From the NCBI GenBank assembly GCA_945827465.1, contig CALZOH010000053.1, forward strand, positions 1 through 15,654: a stretch of DNA of 15,654 nt. The letters run 5' to 3'. Both the position numbers and the translations under genes were made by a program. The notes beneath the pieces are model-generated. The model had not been told where the DNA came from, searched no databases, and worked only from the letters and a program-made list of their open reading frames with translations. Shown here one piece after another: positions 6,788 through 14,021 of this stretch. The number at the start of each line of letters is the position of its first letter. Position 1 is the first letter of the stretch. The stretch comes from an uncultured Prevotellaceae bacterium. GTDB taxonomy: Bacteria > Bacteroidota > Bacteroidia > Bacteroidales > Bacteroidaceae.

Positions 6788-8209
6788 TTAAAATAATGGA
6801 GAAAAAATCCTCACAAACGATTCTAACAATCTACGACGACGATTCCGACTATTCCACATAGAAAGCGTGATGGGCATGCAATCTTTCCGGGCTTGCTCAA
6901 ATATTTTCTTCACACGCATCGCTATTTCTTCATCATAAAAGAAAGCACTGTCTTCAAACGTATCGTTTAAACTGCGAAAATCCATGTTGGCCGAACCAAT
7001 GGAGCAGAAAGAATCATCAGCTACCAACGCCTTAGCATGTAACATGCCCGGATGATAGGCAAAAATCTCCACACCGGCCTTTAATACATCGCCATAAAAA
7101 GATTCATTGGCCCAAGTCATCCAAAATCCACCGGGCTTCAAGGGCACCATCAGCTGAACTTTCACACCCCTCAAGGCTGCTATCTGCAAAGACTCCAAAA
7201 TAGTTTCCGTCGGCATGAAATACGGAGTCTGAATATACACGTACTTATTGGCTGACTGTATGATATGATTAAACGCCAAATGCATATTCGACCATTGTTC
7301 AAAGGGAGCAGACATCACTATCTGCATTTGAACACCTTGCGTTTCTTGGGGTTGAAGCACCGGATAATATTCCTGGGCATTGATCATTTCTGTGGCAGCA
7401 TAATACCAATCCAACAAGAACAATTGTTGCAAACCATAAACGGCACTTCCCTCAAAACGTGAATGTAAGTCGAACCATTTTCCCCCGTTTTCACCTCGAA
7501 GATAGCGCAACGCAATGTTCATTCCACCCACATAACCAATCATACCATCCACCACCACAATCTTTCGATGGTTTCGATAGTTGACACGATGGGACAATCG
7601 ACGGAAATGAACAGGCTGGAAGGGTTGCACCTGAACTCCCGCAGACTGCAAACGCCTAAAATAGCTACGAGAAACCGGCCAACAACCCACATCATCATAC
7701 AGTAATCTCACCGTAACGCCTCGTCGGACGGCATCAATCAGTGTGTCGGCAAAAAGACGTCCTACCTCATCGTTTCCTATAATAAAAAACTCTACATGAA
7801 CATGATGCCGGGCCTGGGAAATATCTTTTATCAGTTGCAAGAGAAAGTCATTACCGTCTGTATAAAGTTTTACGTTATAACCTCTGAAAGGATAGGCAAA
7901 GCTGATGCGTTTCATTAACAACATTAAGCCGTGAAAATAAGAAGGCACATCATATTTCTCTTGACGAACATAATGCGAAATCACTTTCTGCATCAACATG
8001 TCCAAACTTTTCTTGCTCAACACAAATTCACGGCGAATATTCTGGCCAAAAAAATAATAAAACAGCAGTCCGATAATGGGAATCAACAGAATCACCAATA
8101 ACCACGCAATCGTTTTCACCGGTTGACGGTTGTCAAGCATCACAGCACCCATTGAGTTGAGCACCAAAAAGAGATAAAAAGCGATGATTACATATACAAC
8201 TACGGTCAT
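6788..8209 (-). CDS. cls: Cardiolipin synthase
   Basis: The enzyme condenses two phosphatidylglycerol molecules into cardiolipin and glycerol at the inner membrane. The 473-residue protein has two N-terminal membrane segments (about 3-25 and 33-54; PLDc_N region) followed by two phospholipase D domains. Each carries an HKD motif: HRKIVVVD at 214-221, followed by GYVGGMNIALRY, and HAKALVAD at 391-398, followed by SIGSANMDFRSL. The tail is basic (NSRNRRRR). The arrangement and length fit ClsA-type synthases rather than soluble PLD enzymes. The start at 8209 follows a promoter box about 27 bp upstream. It precedes nhaC by 17 bp, which suggests an envelope-maintenance operon. Confidence 0.93.
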   Translation of the reverse strand: MTVVVYVIIAFYLFLVLNSMGAVMLDNRQPVKTIAWLLVILLIPIIGLLFYYFFGQNIRREFVLSKKSLDMLMQKVISHYVRQEKYDVPSYFHGLMLLMKRISFAYPFRGYNVKLYTDGNDFLLQLIKDISQARHHVHVEFFIIGNDEVGRLFADTLIDAVRRGVTVRLLYDDVGCWPVSRSYFRRLQSAGVQVQPFQPVHFRRLSHRVNYRNHRKIVVVDGMIGYVGGMNIALRYLRGENGGKWFDLHSRFEGSAVYGLQQLFLLDWYYAATEMINAQEYYPVLQPQETQGVQMQIVMSAPFEQWSNMHLAFNHIIQSANKYVYIQTPYFMPTETILESLQIAALRGVKVQLMVPLKPGGFWMTWANESFYGDVLKAGVEIFAYHPGMLHAKALVADDSFCSIGSANMDFRSLNDTFEDSAFFYDEEIAMRVKKIFEQARKDCMPITLSMWNSRNRRRRLLESFVRIFSPLF

Positions 8210-8235
8210 TCCCGACTTAATTCTAAACGCTTATA

Positions 8236-8267
8236 CAAAAGTAATGTAAAGACTTCAAATAAACAAC
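8236..8267 (-). promoter_or_regulatory. Probable cls-nhaC promoter
   Basis: On the minus strand TACTTTTG (8243-8236) matches the -7 consensus TAnnTTTG exactly. Twenty bp upstream is GTTG (8267-8264), a 3-of-4 match to TTTG. Predicted transcription start is around 8229, giving a leader of about 20 nt. The terminator at 8296-8328 insulates it from the upstream unit. Confidence 0.6.
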
Positions 8268-8295
8268 TTTCTTTCGCCCCATTTGGCTATCTATC

Positions 8296-8328
8296 AAAAA
8301 AAGTTAGGGCATCTCTCGATGACCTAAC
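8296..8328 (-). terminator. Intrinsic terminator of the 44-codon unit
   Basis: In the minus-strand RNA, GUUAGG pairs with CCUAAC (8328-8323 with 8308-8303). A single mismatch and an inner CAUC/GAUG stem follow, closed by a GAGA tetraloop (8317-8314, a GNRA type). Seven T residues follow directly (8302-8296). It lies about 25 nt after the stop codon of the small ORF. Confidence 0.85.
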
Positions 8329-8332
8329 CCAA

Positions 8333-8349
8333 AAACGAAATGAACTTAT
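8333..8349 (-). repeat. 17-nt conserved block beside a terminator, copy 1
   Basis: On the plus strand this reads AAACGAAATGAACTTAT, identical to 8824-8840. In both copies the block is exactly 4 nt from the base of a hairpin (8303-8328 here). The shared block and spacing with different hairpin sequences indicate a repeat-family module rather than chance. Confidence 0.75.
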
Positions 8350-8353
8350 GATA

Positions 8354-8488
8354 TTAAAAGGCTTCTGAATAACATGGCTTTTCAGCCATCAGACGGACAT
8401 GTTTCAAAAAGAATTTAGACTCATCTGATTCTTTCTTTGCCTCACGCACTGCCGACATTTTCTCTATACGACAATGGAAAATGGCCAT
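8354..8488 (-). CDS. Small hypothetical protein, 44 residues
   Basis: This small ORF, starting MAIFHCRIEKM, is flanked by transcription signals on its own strand. A consensus promoter lies at 8577-8608, about 80 nt of leader precedes the ATG, and a strong terminator begins about 25 nt after the stop. The peptide is charged in the middle (VREAKKESDESKFFLKHVRL), has two cysteines and no membrane segment or signal peptide. I do not recognise a family. An in-frame stop lies shortly upstream of the chosen ATG, so it cannot be much longer; a start at the internal ATG (residue 11) would give 34 residues. No strong Shine-Dalgarno is visible (AGAAG about 10 nt upstream). The transcript could instead be a small RNA in which the ORF is incidental. 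Confidence 0.5.
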   Translation of the reverse strand: MAIFHCRIEKMSAVREAKKESDESKFFLKHVRLMAEKPCYSEAF

Positions 8489-8576
8489 ACCGTCATTCTT
8501 CTACTCGATTCGTCGAAACACTATCGCAACAGCTATTAACCCACTATTTCCGACAGCCTTTCTTTTATGTTGTTTA

Positions 8577-8608
8577 CAAAATTAAAACAAATAATTGAAT
8601 ATCACAAA
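8577..8608 (-). promoter_or_regulatory. Promoter of the 44-codon unit
   Basis: Minus strand: TTTG (8608-8605), a 20-bp spacer, TAATTTTG (8584-8577). This is an exact match to the Bacteroidetes consensus. With the terminator at 8296-8328 it defines a transcript of roughly 275 nt. Confidence 0.75.
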
Positions 8609-8792
8609 TTCTAAAAGAGAATTTTTCCATTATTTTCAACGACCATAAGAAGCATTTATATATAAAACAATCATTTTCAATGCGTAATAATTATCATTCG
8701 ATCTGTTTGGAATGATCCATTTTGTCAGATTAATCCACCATATCAAGTCTTTTCTCGCTAAAAGTCTTCTCCTATATTATATATAACAAAGA
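8609..8792. other. AT-rich intergenic stretch
   Basis: Only very short open frames occur here and none looks coding. The high AT content next to the promoter at 8577-8608 suggests regulatory DNA. No clear operator or inverted repeat was found. Confidence 0.4.
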
Positions 8793-8819
8793 ATCAGGAT
8801 ATCCTCACGACATCCTGAC
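8793..8819 (-). terminator. Hairpin after the outer membrane protein gene, probable terminator
   Basis: Positions 8793-8803 pair with 8809-8819 in the minus-strand RNA, an 11-bp stem including two G-U pairs, with a 5-nt loop. The downstream sequence TTCTTTGTTATAT is only moderately T-rich, so efficiency is uncertain. It lies about 105 nt after the stop codon of the beta-barrel gene. Confidence 0.6.
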
Positions 8820-8823
8820 TCCT

Positions 8824-8840
8824 AAACGAAATGAACTTAT
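8824..8840 (-). repeat. 17-nt conserved block beside a terminator, copy 2
   Basis: AAACGAAATGAACTTAT on the plus strand, identical to 8333-8349, and again 4 nt from the base of a hairpin (8793-8819). Confidence 0.75.
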
Positions 8841-8925
8841 TTTTACAAAATGAAATCTAATGAACTCTTATATGTATTATTCCTAATGGTAATTTCCTGG
8901 ATCAATTTAATTGGGGATTGCAGCA

Positions 8926-11877
8926 TTAGCCACGGCCACCACCGCCCATTCGGCCGCCGCCCATTCCGCCACCGCCTCCGCGGTTTCCACCGCCTTCACC
9001 GCCGCCGGAACCACGCATACTGCCACCGCTCATTCCACCAAAGAGATTCAACTTATAGATGAAATGTACCATGAAGTAGCTGTTGATGCCGTTGGTCCAA
9101 GTATCGCGACGCATTTGGGCATTGATGGTACGGCTGATATTACTTTGTTGATGAAGGATATCATAGAACTGTATGCTCAACGTTGCCTTCTGTGCCCAAA
9201 AAGATTGAGAAATCTGGGCGTTCCAAATCAATTCATTTGTATTCATCGACTTGTCACTGAATCCTCGGCGACTGTTCATGGCCATGTCGGTTGTGACCGA
9301 CAAGTTCCAAATGGTGTTCCACTGGAAGTTGGCACCGTAGGCAAACGTATAGGTCTCCATATTTGACTGCTCCTGCAAGTCTGAACGAGAGTGATTATAA
9401 TTGATGCTTCCGTTCAAGCCCACTTCAAAGAAGTCAGAACGATAAGATAAGCGCAAACGATCGGACAGGTTCAATGTCTTCACCACATTTTTCTCGCTAT
9501 CGGTGTTTCCGACACTGATGAAACCTACATTGTGCGAATAACCTGCACTGGCATCAGTACCTATGAAGTACATATTATCCGGTCCAACCGATGTATTAAA
9601 CATAAACGAGCCTCTTGTATTCCAGTTGCCGTTGATATTTTCCGGGCGGGTAGTACGCACACCACTCTCAGTATCATATGTGACGGCATTACTGATGCTG
9701 TTTGACACCTGTTGGAACGATGCATCGGCGGCAAAACTACGTTGGTGCTCCTGCACATAGGTATTGTAGTGCAAATTAAAGTTGTTTGACCACGAAGGTT
9801 TCAAACCGGGATTACCCTTTGTGATATAAAGCGGGTCACTGTTGTCTGTTACATCCAGCAGGTCAGTCATCGACGGCTGTGAAGAACTACCGCGATAGCG
9901 CAATTCCAAACGGCTGAACTTGTCCATGTTCCATCTCAAGCGCACGTCAGGAGATAGATTAAAGACATTTCGGGTTACAACCGTGTCCAAACGATTCTTT
10001 TGATAATCCAACTTGGTATTCTGCGGCTGCAAACGTACTCCTGCACTCAAATTGACATCTTCGTTGACGTAGCGCAGTCCTACATTGATGGTATGAACAT
10101 AATCCTTGTAGGTTGCATACTGACTATTCTGCCAATTCAAGGCCATATTCAGCGAGTCACCTTGCGGCAACGTTCCAAAATCGTGCAGATTACCCAATCC
10201 CCAACCACTTAAAGAGTCCAATTGATAGAGCGAACGGTCGGAGTTAGAATAACTATAGCGGAATCCATAACTGGTTTGCAGATATAGTTTGTCAACTAAC
10301 GGCTCAGAATAGCTCAACCGGGTGTTGTACGACCAATTTTTTGACGGAGTTGTTGAGAACTGATTGGAATATACCTCCTTGTCCGTCGTACGCTGGAAAT
10401 AATAGATTTCAGAAAGGCTGAAACTTTCGTTAGAACCCTTTGAGTAATTAAATCCTCCGTCCAATGATATGCTGCGACCCTTATTATTCAGACGACGCGT
10501 GATACCCATATCGAGTTCCACATTATCTTGATCGCTTGATGACTTGCTCAGACGATTGTTGCGGTTCACTGCAATATCGGCTAACGAAGGCATCACGTTG
10601 ATGGCACTGTTCGTCATAAACATGGAGTCCAACGGATTCGCTGTCACTTCAAACGGATCGCTGTTGAAAGTGGCCGATTTGCTGTCAGAACGGCTTTTCG
10701 ATTCGCTATGACTGAAATCCGGACGGAAATAAACCGATGTCATCGTGTCGGGATTCCATTTTAGATTGAGTTCGGCACTAAAACTGGAACGGTTACTGAA
10801 ACTATGACTGGCACTGTTGCTGAACGAGCTGACGCTATTGGTATTTAAGAAGGTTTCGGAGTTGCTGCGCGAAAGAGCATCCGTATTTGAGTAGTTATAT
10901 CTCAGATTTCCGCCAATCTGGAAGAAACCTCCTTCACGTTCTTTCTTTCCGTTGTTCCAAAATCCGTCTAATCCGAACGACTTGTTGGCTGACAAACCGT
11001 TGCTGCCGCTCTGAAAGCGCGGACCGCCACCACGGAAGCGTCGATCGCCTACATTGTTCATAGAACCGTATGCTGAAATACGGGTATTGTCCGTAAAACG
11101 ATTGATAAAAATGTTGCTTGAATAACGATCTTGGTTACCATACGCTAAGTCAATGTTAGAGAACAGCGTCGACTTCAACTTCTTTTTCAGTTCCAAATCG
11201 AGTACGGTCTTCTCATTACCATCGTCGATACCCGTTTGCTGGGTATAATCGCTCTGCATATCATAGGCTTTTACGCGATTGATGAGTGAAACGGGCATGT
11301 TCTTCATCGCTACCTTCGTATCTCCCTTGAAGAAGTCCTTACCGTCTACACGTATTTCCGAAACAGTCTTTCCGTTGATGGTGATACCTCCATCGTCGTC
11401 GACAACGGCACCCGGCAACTTGTCAATCAGCGCTTCGAGCGTGGCTCCTTCGGGCACTCGATAGGCTGCTACATTATATATAAAGGTGTCTTTGTGCATT
11501 TCCAACTTCGCCAAACGGGTTTTTACCGTGGCAGCCTTCATTAAGATGTCGTTGTAGGCAATGCTCACCTTGCCCAACTCTGCCTTCGGTGCTTCTTTGG
11601 TCAATGTCACATTCTTGAAGACGGAATTGTAGCCGATGGATGAAAATTTCAGGATGTACTTTCCGGCCTTCTTGGCGTCGAGCTTGAAGACACCGGTTTC
11701 AGAACAGGTGGTTCCGGTTACGAATGTACTGTCTGACTTCATCAGTCTGACTGTCACTAAGGGTACACCTTCTTGTGTTTCCTGATTAATCACTGTTCCC
11801 GTTATGAGATAATCTTCTGCCAATAATAACGTGGGGCAAAGCAGCAGAAGAAACGTCAACGTGATAAACTTTCTCAT
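8926..11877 (-). CDS. Outer membrane beta-barrel protein, TonB-dependent receptor-like
   Basis: A 983-residue exported outer membrane protein. Residues 1-20 (MRKFITLTFLLLLCPTLLLA) form a signal peptide. A carboxypeptidase-regulatory-like beta-sandwich follows at about 24-100 (ITGTVINQETQEGVPLVTV). A plug-like domain spans about 130-235 (LIDKLPGAVVDDDGG, ITINGKTVSEIRVDGKDFF). The rest is a long barrel of alternating aromatic/polar strands, closing with FMVHFIYKLNLF. This order fits the Bacteroidetes OMP_b-brl_3 type rather than SusC, and no SusD partner is adjacent, so the substrate is unknown. The frame is open to an ATG at 11958, but the extra 27 residues precede a perfect signal peptide, so I chose 11877. 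The last 38 residues (946-983) are glycine-rich with Met and Arg and lie beyond the final strand. It follows rsmA by 137 bp. Confidence 0.85.
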   Translation of the reverse strand: MRKFITLTFLLLLCPTLLLAEDYLITGTVINQETQEGVPLVTVRLMKSDSTFVTGTTCSETGVFKLDAKKAGKYILKFSSIGYNSVFKNVTLTKEAPKAELGKVSIAYNDILMKAATVKTRLAKLEMHKDTFIYNVAAYRVPEGATLEALIDKLPGAVVDDDGGITINGKTVSEIRVDGKDFFKGDTKVAMKNMPVSLINRVKAYDMQSDYTQQTGIDDGNEKTVLDLELKKKLKSTLFSNIDLAYGNQDRYSSNIFINRFTDNTRISAYGSMNNVGDRRFRGGGPRFQSGSNGLSANKSFGLDGFWNNGKKEREGGFFQIGGNLRYNYSNTDALSRSNSETFLNTNSVSSFSNSASHSFSNRSSFSAELNLKWNPDTMTSVYFRPDFSHSESKSRSDSKSATFNSDPFEVTANPLDSMFMTNSAINVMPSLADIAVNRNNRLSKSSSDQDNVELDMGITRRLNNKGRSISLDGGFNYSKGSNESFSLSEIYYFQRTTDKEVYSNQFSTTPSKNWSYNTRLSYSEPLVDKLYLQTSYGFRYSYSNSDRSLYQLDSLSGWGLGNLHDFGTLPQGDSLNMALNWQNSQYATYKDYVHTINVGLRYVNEDVNLSAGVRLQPQNTKLDYQKNRLDTVVTRNVFNLSPDVRLRWNMDKFSRLELRYRGSSSQPSMTDLLDVTDNSDPLYITKGNPGLKPSWSNNFNLHYNTYVQEHQRSFAADASFQQVSNSISNAVTYDTESGVRTTRPENINGNWNTRGSFMFNTSVGPDNMYFIGTDASAGYSHNVGFISVGNTDSEKNVVKTLNLSDRLRLSYRSDFFEVGLNGSINYNHSRSDLQEQSNMETYTFAYGANFQWNTIWNLSVTTDMAMNSRRGFSDKSMNTNELIWNAQISQSFWAQKATLSIQFYDILHQQSNISRTINAQMRRDTWTNGINSYFMVHFIYKLNLFGGMSGGSMRGSGGGEGGGNRGGGGGMGGGRMGGGGRG

Positions 11878-12014
11878 GATATGTATGTCTGTTGTAATAA
11901 TTCTTTTTGTTGAAGATGGCAACGCTTTTTCTCGCGCCATGTTATTAAGACACGGCATATCCGCAAAAGTTTAACTCGCTAAAATCTTTTTCTCCGAACA
12001 ATGGTTGCAAGCGT

Positions 12015-12836
12015 CTACCTGCATTCCCTTTCTATTTCATTGGTCAGCTGTACAAAATCAGCCACCGACAATTGTTCGGGTCTTTTGGTCAGTTCCACGC
12101 GCGAAAGGAAGGAATTGTGACGTTTTTTTTCGTCCGACAAGCCGTTTTGGGCATCTATTTGCGAGAGCAAGGGGCGCAAACTGACCCTCAGCATTTTTCT
12201 GCGCTGATTGAAGGTGGACTTCACCACTTGCTTGAATAGTTTTTCAGGGCAACCCAAATCGGTTACCTGATTTCGGCGAAACCTAATGACGGCACTTTTT
12301 ACCTTGGGTGGCGGGTTGAAGACGGTTTCTGATACGGTAAACAGGTATTCCGTGTCGTACCAAGCCTGGAGCAATACGCTCAGAATGCCGTAAGCCTTGG
12401 TGCCCGGTCCCGATGTCAGTCGTTCGGCCACTTCCTTTTGTATCATCCCCGTACAACACGGGATGAGATCGCGGTAGTCCAGCATTTTAAAGAAAATCTG
12501 ACTGCTGATATTATAAGGATAGTTGCCGGTGAGTACAAACGGCCGTCCGCCAAACAGTTCCTTCAGATCCATTTGCAAGAAATCACCCTCCACAATCTGT
12601 TGCCCCAAGGACGGGAATGCGTTGTGAAGATAAGGAATGCTTTCGCGGTCGATTTCTACTACTTTCAACTCGCGTTGTTTGGGTATCAGGAACTGTGTAA
12701 GCGCTCCCATGCCCGGACCGATCTCTAATACGGGCAACGATGGTTCTACGTCGACGGTATCGGCTATACGCTGCGCTATCGACATATCAGTCAAAAAGTG
12801 TTGGCCAAGTTTTTTTTTCGGTTGTACCTGCTTCAT
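12015..12836 (-). CDS. rsmA: 16S rRNA (adenine(1518)-N(6)/adenine(1519)-N(6))-dimethyltransferase RsmA (KsgA)
   Basis: RsmA dimethylates two adjacent adenines in helix 45 of 16S rRNA late in small-subunit assembly; loss of the activity gives kasugamycin resistance. The 273-residue protein shows the N-terminal KKLGQHFLTD (8-17), SAM motif I (LEIGPGMG, 37-44), the acidic EID (61-63) and the catalytic motif IV NYPY (105-108). NYPY instead of NLPY is usual in Bacteroidetes. The C-terminal substrate-binding region includes STFNQRRKMLR. The frame is open to an ATG at 12878, but that codon lies inside the promoter (12865-12895), so the start at 12836 is preferred. Confidence 0.95.
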   Translation of the reverse strand: MKQVQPKKKLGQHFLTDMSIAQRIADTVDVEPSLPVLEIGPGMGALTQFLIPKQRELKVVEIDRESIPYLHNAFPSLGQQIVEGDFLQMDLKELFGGRPFVLTGNYPYNISSQIFFKMLDYRDLIPCCTGMIQKEVAERLTSGPGTKAYGILSVLLQAWYDTEYLFTVSETVFNPPPKVKSAVIRFRRNQVTDLGCPEKLFKQVVKSTFNQRRKMLRVSLRPLLSQIDAQNGLSDEKKRHNSFLSRVELTKRPEQLSVADFVQLTNEIERECR

Positions 12837-12864
12837 TCGTCCCTTTTTACTACCTTTGTTCGTG

Positions 12865-12895
12865 CAAAGATAGTGCAAAGCGAGTGCAGGACAAA
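12865..12895 (-). promoter_or_regulatory. rsmA promoter
   Basis: Minus strand: TTTG (12895-12892), a 19-bp spacer, TATCTTTG (12872-12865). This matches the consensus exactly. Transcription should begin near 12859, downstream of the ATG at 12878, which decides the rsmA start codon in favour of 12836. Confidence 0.85.
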
Positions 12896-12981
12896 ATGAA
12901 AAGCCGAAGGATTTGCATTTTTCATGCCGAGCTGCCGCCTATCTTATTTAGAATAGTAGAAAAGATCGGAAGTAGCATACA

Positions 12982-14004
12982 TTGAAAGGATATCTTTACA
13001 AGACCATTAAAATACTTTTCCCGTTCATTTTAGGCGGCGGCATCCTTTATTGGATGTATCGCGGATTTAACTTTCAGGAGATTAGCCAAATCATGCTTCA
13101 TGAAATGAAATGGGAATGGATGATTCTTTCCTTTATTCCAGGCATCCTGGCACAAGTGTTCCGCGGCTTACGCTGGCATCAGACCTTAACTCCCATGAAG
13201 GAGGAGGCCCGCATCAGCACCTGCATTCATTCCATCTTCTTGTCTTACGCTGCCAGCCTGGTCATTCCGCGTATCGGCGAGATCTTGCGCTGCGGTGTAT
13301 TGACCAACCACGACGGGACTTCCTTCACGAAGGCCATAGGTACCGTTCTCACCGAGCGACTGGTCGATACCATCCTGATGTTGTTGCTTGTTACCTCCGT
13401 TTTTTTGCTTCAAATCCACGTATTCATTGACTTTTTCGACATTACGGGCGTTAACTTCACGCATATTTTCTCGCAATTCACCTCTACGGGCATCTTCGTC
13501 ACCGTGTTGTGCCTGGTGTGCCTGGGCATTTTCACCTATTTGCTCATTCGCCACATGGTTTTCATGCGCAAGGTGAAAAGCATTGTCCACGATTTGTTGG
13601 AAGGCATCTTTTCACTCCGACAAATTCGCAACAAATGGCTCTATTTTTCCTATTCAATAGGCATTTGGGTCGCCTATTTTCTGCATTATTACCTCACATT
13701 TTACTGTTTCAGCTTTACCGAAAACCTCGGTATCATGGCCGGACTCATTTCTTTTTGCGTGGGAACGGTTGCTGTCATCGTACCGACGCCTAACGGAGCC
13801 GGTCCCTGGCATTTTGCCGTCAAAACCATCCTGGTCATCTATGGGTTGACAGCTTCAGAGGCCGTCATCTACGCCTTGATTGTCCATTCGGTACAAACCT
13901 TGCTGCTCATCGTGCTGGGCATCTACGCGCTCGTCATGCTCTGCTTTCAAGGCAAGCGCACCGGCCACTCCACGCCCATTTCCTCCAAGCATATATCTAT
14001 TTAA
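12982..14004 (+). CDS. Lysylphosphatidylglycerol synthase transmembrane-region family (UPF0104) protein
   Basis: A 340-residue inner-membrane protein with about seven to eight hydrophobic segments (around 11-26, 45-60, 84-96, 130-146, 170-190, 222-243, 252-268, 296-320). It matches the membrane half of MprF-type proteins: RGLRWHQTL (61-69), PRIGEILRCGVLT (96-108), TERLVDT (124-130) and the late PTPNGAGPWHFAV (268-280). It lacks the cytosolic aminoacyl-transferase domain, so it is not itself a lysyl-PG synthase. A role in lipid translocation is plausible but unproven. The start is TTG at 12982, preceded by GGAAG at 12968-12972; an in-frame stop lies at 12973 and the next ATG would remove the first membrane helix. 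The gap to pepD is 17 bp, so the two are probably co-transcribed. Confidence 0.88.
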   Translation: MKGYLYKTIKILFPFILGGGILYWMYRGFNFQEISQIMLHEMKWEWMILSFIPGILAQVFRGLRWHQTLTPMKEEARISTCIHSIFLSYAASLVIPRIGEILRCGVLTNHDGTSFTKAIGTVLTERLVDTILMLLLVTSVFLLQIHVFIDFFDITGVNFTHIFSQFTSTGIFVTVLCLVCLGIFTYLLIRHMVFMRKVKSIVHDLLEGIFSLRQIRNKWLYFSYSIGIWVAYFLHYYLTFYCFSFTENLGIMAGLISFCVGTVAVIVPTPNGAGPWHFAVKTILVIYGLTASEAVIYALIVHSVQTLLLIVLGIYALVMLCFQGKRTGHSTPISSKHISI

Positions 14005-14021
14005 TTAAAATTGAACATACA

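Noticed and set aside
8354..8488. Resemblance of the opening MAIFHC to MobA/MobL relaxases
   Set aside because: Similarity ends after about eight residues; the relaxase signature that should follow is absent.
8911..9366. 151-codon plus-strand ORF rich in Ala/Thr/His
   Set aside because: It is antisense to the glycine-rich tail and last strands of the beta-barrel protein; the composition is what GC-rich glycine codons give when read in reverse.
11878..11958. 27-residue N-terminal extension of the outer membrane protein
   Set aside because: It precedes a complete signal peptide that begins at the ATG at 11877; an internal signal peptide would be unusual.
11964..11974. Possible promoter of the beta-barrel gene (AACTTTTG on the minus strand)
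   Set aside because: The -7 match has one mismatch at a fixed position and there is no TTTG at 19-21 bp upstream; read-through from rsmA is equally possible.
12912..12947. Promoter for the UPF0104 gene (TTTG ... TATCTTAT)
   Set aside because: The spacer is 24 bp and the -7 box matches only 4 of 6 fixed positions.
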